A program made the position numbers and the translations under genes. The notes beneath the pieces were generated by a model. That model saw only the letters and a list, made by a program, of their open reading frames with translations. It did not search any database and was not told the origin of the DNA. From assembly GCA_018267285.1 (NCBI GenBank), contig JAFDYU010000024.1, forward strand, positions 1-40,259: a stretch of DNA of 40,259 nucleotides, given 5' to 3'. This document shows positions 34,581 through 40,259 of this stretch, piece by piece. Source of the stretch: Bacteroidota bacterium. GTDB lineage: Bacteria > Bacteroidota > Bacteroidia > Cytophagales > Cyclobacteriaceae. Each line of letters begins with the position of its first letter. The first letter of the stretch is position 1.

Positions 34581-36506
34581 ATGCTCATTACCCCCGGAAA
34601 ATTATTGGCGCAGATCAACAGCCCGGCCGATTTAAAAAAACTCGATCAGGCTCAGCTGGTGCAGTTGTGCGAAGAACTTCGCCATTTTATTATAGATAAC
34701 GTTTCGGTTTACGGTGGTCATTTTGGCGCCAGCCTCGGGGTAGTAGAACTGACGGTGGCGTTACATTATGTGTTGAATACTCCGTATGATCAGCTCGTAT
34801 GGGATGTCGGCCATCAGGCCTACGGACACAAAATTTTAACCGGAAGAAGAGATGTTTTCCACTCCAACCGGGTTTATCAGGGCATCTCCGGTTTCCCGAA
34901 ACGAAAAGAAAGCGAGTACGATACGTTTGGAGTAGGGCACTCGTCCACTTCGGTATCGGCTGCATTGGGAATGGCCTTTGCTTCAAAAAATTTGGGCATT
35001 CAGGATAAACAGCATGTAGCCGTAATAGGCGATGGCGCACTTACGGGCGGAATGGCGTTTGAAGGATTGAACCATGCCGGAGTTTCGGATACTAACCTGC
35101 TTATTATTCTCAACGACAACTGCATGTCGATCGATCCGAATGTGGGCGCACTGAAAGATTACCTCACCGACATCACTACCTCCAAAACCTACAATCGATT
35201 AAAAGACGATGTATGGAATTTGCTGGGCAAACTTTCAAGCTTTGGAAAGAGTGCGCAAGAAATTGTTTCAAAAATCGAAAACGGCATCAAATCAACTCTC
35301 TTAAGTCAAAGTAATTTATTCGAGTCGCTTCATCTGCGCTACTTTGGCCCGGTAGATGGCCATGATGTCGACCATTTGGTAGCCGTACTTAACGACTTAA
35401 AAAAAATTAAAGGGCCAAAAATCCTTCATTGCATCACTACCAAAGGCAAAGGTTATGCTCCGGCTGAAAAAGGAAACGCCACCACCTGGCACTCGCCCGG
35501 CACTTTTGATAAGATCACCGGAGAAATCCACAAAAAAGTTTACGATAAACCACAACCACCAAAATACCAGGATGTATTTGGCCACACGTTGGTGGAGTTG
35601 GCCAAAACAAATAACAAAATCATTGGCATAACACCTGCAATGCCCTCGGGCTCATCGATGAACATCATGATGAAAGAAATGCCCGACCGAGCCATCGATG
35701 TGGGCATTGCCGAGCAACATGCAGTTACGTTTTCCGCAGGCCTGGCTACACAAGGGCTTGTGCCTTTCTGTAATATTTACAGTTCGTTTATGCAGCGCGC
35801 CTACGATCAGGTGATTCACGATGTGTGCATTCAAAACTTGCCGGTAAATTTTTGTCTCGATCGTGCGGGGTTTGCTGGCTCCGATGGCCCTACGCATCAC
35901 GGAGCATACGACTTGGCGTACTTCCGATGCCTGCCCAACATGATTGTAGCAGCTCCTATGAATGAGCAAGAATTAAGAAACCTGATGTTCACGGCTCAAC
36001 TTCCGAGGAACGGAAATGCTTTTTCAATCCGGTATCCGCGGGGCCAGGGCGTGATGACCAACTGGAAAACACCTTTTGAAAAAATCGAAATTGGAAAAGG
36101 TAGAAAAATAAAAGACGGTGAAGAACTTGCCATACTAACGATTGGGCACATCGGAAATTATGCCGTGGATGTTTGCGCAAAGTTTGCGAAACAAGGGATG
36201 GACATAGCCCATTACGACATGCGTTTTGTGAAACCGCTTGACGAAAAATTGCTGCATCAAATCTTCAGTAAGTTTAAAAAAATTGTAACGGTTGAAGACG
36301 GCTGTGTACAGGGTGGCTTTGGAAGTGCTGTGCTCGAATTTATGGCCGATCATAACTACCGGGCAGAAATAAAACGTTTGGGCATACCCGATGGGGTTAT
36401 AGAACATGGCGAGCAGATTGAACTGCATAAAGAATGTGGTTTTGACCCTGACGGAATTGCACGGGCAATAATCTCCATGCTCGAACCCTCGAAAGCCATC
36501 GTTTGA
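34581..36506 (+). CDS. dxs: 1-deoxy-D-xylulose-5-phosphate synthase
   Basis: A 641-residue thiamine-diphosphate enzyme that condenses pyruvate and glyceraldehyde 3-phosphate, the first step of the MEP isoprenoid pathway. The start at ATG 34581 gives the usual N-terminus (LITPGKLLAQINSPADLKKL). Landmarks are YGGHFGASLGVVELTVALHYV (catalytic His region), the diphosphate motif GDGALTGGMAFEGLNHAG with NDNCMSIDPNVG, the transketolase pyrimidine domain AEQHAVTFSAGLATQGLVPF, and DRAGFAGSDGPTHHGAYDLAYFRCLPN. The C-terminal domain has VTVEDGCVQGGFGSAV. It is complete. The stop overlaps the next start (TGATG at 36504-36508), so expression of the hydrolase is probably coupled. Confidence 0.97.
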   Translation: MLITPGKLLAQINSPADLKKLDQAQLVQLCEELRHFIIDNVSVYGGHFGASLGVVELTVALHYVLNTPYDQLVWDVGHQAYGHKILTGRRDVFHSNRVYQGISGFPKRKESEYDTFGVGHSSTSVSAALGMAFASKNLGIQDKQHVAVIGDGALTGGMAFEGLNHAGVSDTNLLIILNDNCMSIDPNVGALKDYLTDITTSKTYNRLKDDVWNLLGKLSSFGKSAQEIVSKIENGIKSTLLSQSNLFESLHLRYFGPVDGHDVDHLVAVLNDLKKIKGPKILHCITTKGKGYAPAEKGNATTWHSPGTFDKITGEIHKKVYDKPQPPKYQDVFGHTLVELAKTNNKIIGITPAMPSGSSMNIMMKEMPDRAIDVGIAEQHAVTFSAGLATQGLVPFCNIYSSFMQRAYDQVIHDVCIQNLPVNFCLDRAGFAGSDGPTHHGAYDLAYFRCLPNMIVAAPMNEQELRNLMFTAQLPRNGNAFSIRYPRGQGVMTNWKTPFEKIEIGKGRKIKDGEELAILTIGHIGNYAVDVCAKFAKQGMDIAHYDMRFVKPLDEKLLHQIFSKFKKIVTVEDGCVQGGFGSAVLEFMADHNYRAEIKRLGIPDGVIEHGEQIELHKECGFDPDGIARAIISMLEPSKAIV

Positions 36507-37273
36507 TGGAGATTTTCTATAAAAAATCTGGGCGCGGTTGGCCTGTTATTTTAATCCATGGTTTTTGCGAGACCCATGAAATTTGGGATAGGTTTGCGGA
36601 GCAGCTCTCCAAAAAATTTGAAATTTTTGTAATTGACTTGCCCGGCTTTGGCAGCAGTCCACTTCCAGTACGCCCATTCAAAATAAGCGACATCGCTTCC
36701 GGTATCTTAGATTGGATTAAACAAAGCCGAATCCAACGCCCGGTTGTTATCGGCCATTCGTTGGGTGGGTATGTTGGCCTCGCAATGGCACAGCAGAAGC
36801 CAGAAATTTTTTCGGGCCTTGGCCTTTTTCAATCCACGGCATATCCCGATTCGGAAGAAAGAAAAATAAATCGTAATCGGGTAATCGATTTTGTCAAGAC
36901 TCACGGCATAGACCCGTACATCGACACCTATGTGCCGGGATTATTTTTCGATAAGGGGCATCCTGCTATTTATACGGTTGACGAAATTGCACGAAAAACA
37001 AAAATAGAATCGCTGATTGCCTACACCGAAGCTATGCGCGACCGCGAATCAACCATTGAAGTGCTCAAAAATTTTAAGTCACCGTTTCTAATGCTCGCAG
37101 GCGAACAGGATTGCGTTATCCCACAAGAAATAGCCAAAGAACTGAGTACCATTGCGCCCAGGTCAACCTTTTGCTTACTTAAAAATGTTGGCCACATGGC
37201 AATGTACGAGTCTCCCCAAGAATCTTTGGAGGCAGTAGAAGGCTTTGTATCTCGGATTGAGCTTAATAAATAA
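36506..37273 (+). CDS. Alpha/beta-fold hydrolase
   Basis: A 255-residue protein from ATG 36506, overlapping the dxs stop. The alpha/beta-hydrolase core is clear: VILIHGFCETHEIWDRF (oxyanion hole HGF), DLPGFGSS, the nucleophile elbow IGHSLGGYVG with Ser85, GEQDCVIP with Asp202, and NVGHMAMYE with His230. The triad is complete. The lid region (about 115-175) is distinctive, with PYIDTYVPGLFF. The substrate could be an ester, epoxide or lactone, and a link to isoprenoid metabolism is suggested only by coupling to dxs. No signal peptide is visible, so it is predicted to be cytoplasmic. Confidence 0.9.
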   Translation: MEIFYKKSGRGWPVILIHGFCETHEIWDRFAEQLSKKFEIFVIDLPGFGSSPLPVRPFKISDIASGILDWIKQSRIQRPVVIGHSLGGYVGLAMAQQKPEIFSGLGLFQSTAYPDSEERKINRNRVIDFVKTHGIDPYIDTYVPGLFFDKGHPAIYTVDEIARKTKIESLIAYTEAMRDRESTIEVLKNFKSPFLMLAGEQDCVIPQEIAKELSTIAPRSTFCLLKNVGHMAMYESPQESLEAVEGFVSRIELNK

Positions 37274-37330
37274 GCAAAAAAATGGATATTTTATACCCCT
37301 GCCTAAATTCGGATAGTTGCCGGAACTGAT

Positions 37331-37338
37331 TATATTTG
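37331..37338 (+). promoter_or_regulatory. Distal -7 box (TATATTTG)
   Basis: TATATTTG, the first of two identical boxes 43 bases apart upstream of the membrane/zinc-ribbon gene. It lies 78 bases before ATG 37417. Confidence 0.4.
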
Positions 37339-37347
37339 TCGATTCTG

Positions 37348-37381
37348 TTGAGAAAAAAGTGATGTACTTTAATTATATTTG
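37348..37381 (+). promoter_or_regulatory. Proximal promoter (TTG, 23-base spacer, TATATTTG)
   Basis: TTG at 37348-37350 and TATATTTG at 37374-37381, spacer 23. It lies 8 bases before the upstream ATG 37390 and 35 bases before ATG 37417. Confidence 0.45.
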
Positions 37382-37416
37382 ATTCCTCAATGACAAACCC
37401 GAAAAACAAAACCGCT

Positions 37417-38220
37417 ATGAGACTTATTACTACAATCGCCTTTTTGTTTATGATGGCGATCAATGCTTATGCCCAAGAGGAAGAAGTTGTTGAAAATTAT
37501 GATTCCTGGAACAAGCTAGCTCTAAACATATCGTATGTGTGCTGGGCGATAGGCTTGCTTATTGCATTGGGTTATTTTGTGAGACTATCAAGTGTTAAGG
37601 GAGGTAAAGACAAGTACGATTTTATCAACAAACATGAGATCAGCAGCCTATGGATTGCTGTGATTGTGCTGATTACCGGTGGATGCTTTTTTGCAAATGC
37701 AACCATTACACACCTCACCCCTGTACTTATCGGTGTACGTATTTTTGTTACGGCTGCCATGGGGCTTATTGTAGCAGTTATCGTTCAAAACCTGCTTAAA
37801 TTTTATTATCCATTTTATATAGAGAAGCGATTAAAAGTGTTGCGCTATATGCCCCGGATTTCTCCAAAAACCGGCAAGCCCATGAAACTTTTGAGCGAAG
37901 AAGAAGAAGACGCCTATCTCGATGAAGGGATGCAGGCTGAGGAGAATGTATTCTCAGTTGACTACGATGTTTGGAAAGATGAAGAGACGGGCTTTATTCA
38001 AATAGAAAAATACGCAGGGCATCTTCATGCGTTGCAGTGCCCCGAATGTAACTACCAAACTTTTAAAGTTACAAAAGAAGAAATCATTAAACAGCCAACC
38101 GAGTTAGAGAGTGGCGAGATCGTTAAGCACTACCAATGCGGCTATTGTGGCTACAAGGCTAAAAAATCGGTGATCTTGAAACAACAGTCTAAGATTGAAC
38201 AATCGGCTGCTACGGCATAG
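37417..38220 (+). CDS. Unrecognised membrane protein with C-terminal zinc-ribbon-like CxxC pairs
   Basis: A 267-residue protein from ATG 37417, which gives a clean signal peptide (MRLITTIAFLFMMAINAYAQ). ATG 37390 in the same frame would add nine residues and is an alternative. Three membrane segments are visible (about 36-57, 77-99 and 103-128), then a basic stretch, an acidic stretch (SEEEEDAYLDEG), and a C-terminal domain with CPEC (C208, C211) and CGYC (C241, C244), spaced like a zinc ribbon. By topology the Cys domain is probably cytoplasmic if the signal is cleaved and three helices follow. I do not recognise a family. The gene is transcribed alone: two promoter boxes lie in front and a strong terminator behind. 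Confidence 0.75.
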   Translation: MRLITTIAFLFMMAINAYAQEEEVVENYDSWNKLALNISYVCWAIGLLIALGYFVRLSSVKGGKDKYDFINKHEISSLWIAVIVLITGGCFFANATITHLTPVLIGVRIFVTAAMGLIVAVIVQNLLKFYYPFYIEKRLKVLRYMPRISPKTGKPMKLLSEEEEDAYLDEGMQAEENVFSVDYDVWKDEETGFIQIEKYAGHLHALQCPECNYQTFKVTKEEIIKQPTELESGEIVKHYQCGYCGYKAKKSVILKQQSKIEQSAATA

Positions 38221-38243
38221 AAATTAATAAAAATGAGATATTC

Positions 38244-38270
38244 AAAAAATCCCGTTAACCGGGATTTTTT
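38244..38270. terminator. Bidirectional terminator between convergent genes
   Basis: AAAAAATCCCG (38244-38254) pairs with CGGGATTTTTT (38260-38270) around a 5-base loop, flanked by A and T runs. It can serve both the plus-strand membrane gene ending at 38220 and the minus-strand LytTR regulator ending at 38275. Confidence 0.88.
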
Positions 38271-38274
38271 GTTT

Positions 38275-38991
38275 TTACAAGCTCATCATGTCTTTAAACT
38301 TGGCCGCCTGCCTGCGGCTAACTTCTACTTTGTCGCCACCCCGGAGTTTTACCATCAGCCCTCCGTTGAACCAAGTTTCTATGCCCTCCACCCAGCTTAG
38401 GTTGATAATGTGTTTACGGCTGGCACGAAAAAATGCACGTTCGTCTAACTTCTCATCAAGTGCATTGAGCGATTTGTGAATCATGGGCTTATTATTTTCA
38501 AAATAAACTTTGATGTAGTTGCCGTCCGATTCAAACATGCGCACGTTGGCCAAGTTTACAAACCAACAACGTTCGCCATCTTTTACAAAAACAGAATCTT
38601 CATGTCCCAGTTTCTTATCATGGCTTCTACCCACTTTGGTTTTTTCTTTTTCCATGATTTTATGTACGGCTTCGCTCAACCGCTCCGACTGAATAGGCTT
38701 GAGCAGGTAGTCGAGTGCGTTTACTTCAAATGCTTTTAAAGCAAATTCATCGTAAGCCGTGGTGAAAACCACCCAGGGTACGGAATCCAGCGATTCAAGT
38801 AATTGAAACCCATTTCGCCCGGGCATCTGTATGTCAAGGAAAAGCAAATCGGGGTTGTGCTCTTCAATCATTTTTTCGGCCTCATCGGCATTCATGGCTT
38901 CACCGGCCACCTCGATGGAAGGGTGTTCTTCTAATAATTTAATCAGTTCTTTTCGCGCCAAGCGCTCGTCATCAATCACTAATGCTTTCAT
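38275..38991 (-). CDS. LytTR-family response regulator
   Basis: A 238-residue regulator. The receiver domain (1-120) has D7/D8, the phosphoacceptor D53 in LLFLDIQMPGRNG, the Thr in VVFTTAYDEFALKAF and the Lys in YLLKPI. The LytTR DNA-binding domain (about 135-235) shows the beta-rich pattern GERCWFVNLANVRMFESDGNYIKVY, the family Arg/His in FFRASRKHIINLSWV, and VEVSRRQAAKFKDMM at the end. LytTR domains bind direct repeats, but no target site can be assigned here. It starts 8 bases after the sensor kinase stop, so the two form an operon and a cognate pair. Confidence 0.94.
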   Translation of the reverse strand: MKALVIDDERLARKELIKLLEEHPSIEVAGEAMNADEAEKMIEEHNPDLLFLDIQMPGRNGFQLLESLDSVPWVVFTTAYDEFALKAFEVNALDYLLKPIQSERLSEAVHKIMEKEKTKVGRSHDKKLGHEDSVFVKDGERCWFVNLANVRMFESDGNYIKVYFENNKPMIHKSLNALDEKLDERAFFRASRKHIINLSWVEGIETWFNGGLMVKLRGGDKVEVSRRQAAKFKDMMSL

Positions 38992-38999
38992 AGTTCAAT

Positions 39000-40034
39000 T
39001 TACAAATTGTATAAATGCGGAATTTTAACTTCAGTCAAAACAAAATTATTTTTTTCATTGCTAATCCGTAGATAAGCGGCATCGCCATACAATAATTTGA
39101 GCCGTTGCTGGGTATTGGTGAGGCCTAGCCCGCCCCGATGCCCGTTTACATAATGGCCGCTGTTGCTGATTTGAATTTTCAGCTCATCGTTGAGGATGAT
39201 GGTTTTTACGGAAATAGTTCCCCCTTCGGTGAGTTTAGAAATGCCGTGCTTGATGCCGTTCTCCACAAGGGTTTGAATCATAAAAGGAGGCACCCAAAAA
39301 TCGCTTGAGCCCGAGGCTATCTCATAATTGATCTTGAGCCGTTCTTCAAAGCGGATGCTCTCCAGGCTTAAATAATCTTTCACAATTTTAAGTTCGTCAT
39401 CAAATTTGGTAAGGCCTTTTTTCCCGGTTATTAATGAATTGCGCAATATGTTCGACAGTTGTGTTATAGCCAGTTTGGATTTATAGGGGTCCTCATCAAT
39501 CAGCGCACGGATGCTGTTCATAGCATTGAAAATGAAATGCGGGTTGAGTTGTGCTTTCAGTGTATTAAGTTCAATTTCGTTTACCTTGGCTTCAAGTTTT
39601 AACGATTTGTTGTATCGCTCAAAATAATTGTAGATAAAATACATCACTGCCCAAAGAAAAAAGATAACGGCATAGACAGTTGATAACCCCAGCGCACGTT
39701 GCGGATCGAAGGCAACAGAAGGGTTAAAGAGATGCAGGGCAATGGACACCGGGATTCTTAGAAAATATAAGATCAAGCCCATTAAAAACACACAGGCAAC
39801 AACCCGGAAGATCAGGCGAGCCATACCCAAACTGAACCATTTCCAACGGTTAATAAAATACCGGAAGCCGTGGGTGATGAGCAGGCAAAAAAAAGCTTCG
39901 TAAAAGAAAAAAATGGTTCGCTCTGCATTAAGGTTGCCCGAGGCCATCACGCTGGCCACCGCCTGAATGATAGCGTACAACGCCCATCCGCCCACCTGCA
40001 AGGTCCAATACAGCCTGAGCTTGTTGTTGATCAT
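39000..40034 (-). CDS. LytS/YehU-type sensor histidine kinase
   Basis: A 344-residue membrane kinase. Four hydrophobic segments lie in the N-terminal half (about 8-30, 40-58, 73-97 and 117-136), with no large periplasmic domain. A coiled coil (about 138-160) leads to the His_kinase motif AQLNPHFIFNAMNSI with His166. The ATPase part has the N box VENGIKHG and the late glycine motif HRGGLGLTNTQQRLKLLYG. This family signals through LytTR regulators, matching the next gene. The stimulus is unknown, although the all-membrane sensor suggests an envelope or membrane-state signal. Confidence 0.93.
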   Translation of the reverse strand: MINNKLRLYWTLQVGGWALYAIIQAVASVMASGNLNAERTIFFFYEAFFCLLITHGFRYFINRWKWFSLGMARLIFRVVACVFLMGLILYFLRIPVSIALHLFNPSVAFDPQRALGLSTVYAVIFFLWAVMYFIYNYFERYNKSLKLEAKVNEIELNTLKAQLNPHFIFNAMNSIRALIDEDPYKSKLAITQLSNILRNSLITGKKGLTKFDDELKIVKDYLSLESIRFEERLKINYEIASGSSDFWVPPFMIQTLVENGIKHGISKLTEGGTISVKTIILNDELKIQISNSGHYVNGHRGGLGLTNTQQRLKLLYGDAAYLRISNEKNNFVLTEVKIPHLYNL

Positions 40035-40182
40035 GCCCGTAAGTTACACAAATGGATTCTTGCTGTTGGGGTTAGTACATGAGTGGACGAGGACAAAAAA
40101 ATAACAACTCCCATGGTAGATTTTTCCGTGCAAGGCCGATTACCAACCCGAAGTGTTGAATGAGAGGAATACCCAATAAATG

Positions 40183-40211
40183 AAAAAAGCCCCGGTTTTT
40201 ACGAGGCTTTT
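40183..40211 (-). terminator. Terminator after tRNA-Val
   Basis: On the minus strand, AAAAGCC pairs with GGCTTTT (plus positions 40205-40211 and 40185-40191), with one internal mismatch and two further pairs, followed by a T run. It starts 2 bases after the tRNA 3' end. The stretch 40035-40182 has no recognised gene. Confidence 0.7.
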
Positions 40212-40212
40212 G

Positions 40213-40259
40213 TGGGAGCTGAGGGGTTCGAACCCCCGACCCTCTGCTTGTAAGGCAGA
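40213..40259 (-). tRNA. tRNA-Val (anticodon UAC), 3' part only
   Basis: The minus strand reads anticodon stem TCTGC, loop CTTACAA, stem GCAGA, giving anticodon TAC (Val, GUA). It continues with a 5-base variable region, T stem GGGGG with loop TTCGAAC and CCCTC, the acceptor 3' strand AGCTCCC, and discriminator A. The CCA end is not encoded. The 5' half lies beyond the right edge. Confidence 0.93.

Noticed and set aside
40079-40159. A 26-codon plus-strand open frame with a basic, Gly/Asn-rich translation between the LytS-like gene and the tRNA
   Set aside because: Very short, no recognisable promoter or family, and not similar to small ribosomal proteins such as THX that I can recall.
40213-40259. 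The tRNA-Val as a possible integration site
   Set aside because: No integrase, repeated tRNA 3' end or foreign-looking genes are seen on the visible side.

Overview
This window is a chromosomal segment of a Bacteroidota bacterium, most likely from the Cytophagales. The evidence is the gene families (DUF2851, DUF1573, long NusB, YbbR next to CoaE, Oar-like TonB receptor, TPR histidine kinases), repeated copies of the Bacteroidota -7 promoter box TAnnTTTG in front of genes, and the absence of Shine-Dalgarno-type starts. It is mostly core genome. I see no transposase, integrase, phage gene, CRISPR array or recognisable defence system.

Layout. 1-1922 (-): the N-terminal 640 residues of a large secreted beta-propeller/IPT-repeat protein that runs off the left edge. 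1989-5634 (-): a regulatory block with an AraC-type regulator, a LuxR-type response regulator and a TPR sensor kinase. 5728-9695 (+): ftsK, a LolA-like carrier gene, a terminator, then pyrF. 9729-12925 (+): DUF2851, a polytopic membrane protein and a NeuD/PglD-like acyltransferase. 12955-17755 (-): an MltF-like transglycosylase and an Oar-like TonB-dependent receptor, separated by a terminator. 17965-22247: two ABC half-exporters in convergent orientation flanking a small outer-membrane barrel gene. 22389-27581 (+): nusB, ytxH-like, DUF1573 lipoprotein, a GH53 galactanase, yajC, ybbR-like and coaE. 27634-33263 (+): a complete RND tripartite efflux operon (adaptor, pump, TolC-like channel). 33290-34445 (-): scpA and a VOC protein. 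34581-37273 (+): dxs overlapping an alpha/beta hydrolase. 37417-38220 (+): an unrecognised membrane protein with a C-terminal zinc-ribbon-like domain. 38275-40034 (-): a LytTR response regulator and its LytS-like kinase. 40213-right edge (-): the 3' part of a tRNA-Val(UAC).

How the genes work together. The window covers envelope biogenesis and transport (LolA, YajC, TonB receptor, RND pump, ABC exporters, murein lyase), chromosome handling (FtsK, ScpA), core metabolism (PyrF, CoaE, Dxs) and two different two-component systems.

Most interesting observations. (1) The two ABC half-exporters carry complementary defects (Asp for the catalytic Glu in one, LSVGQ in the other) that would fall in the same composite ATP site. 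This suggests one heterodimeric MdlAB/BmrCD-type exporter encoded by convergent genes. (2) Several terminator-like hairpins run directly into the -7 box of the next gene. (3) A GH53 galactanase gene, bounded by hairpins, sits inside the housekeeping nusB-yajC-coaE cluster. (4) The membrane/zinc-ribbon protein has two tandem promoter boxes and no family I can name. I do not see a clear-cut new multi-gene system. The ABC pair is the best candidate for an undescribed arrangement.
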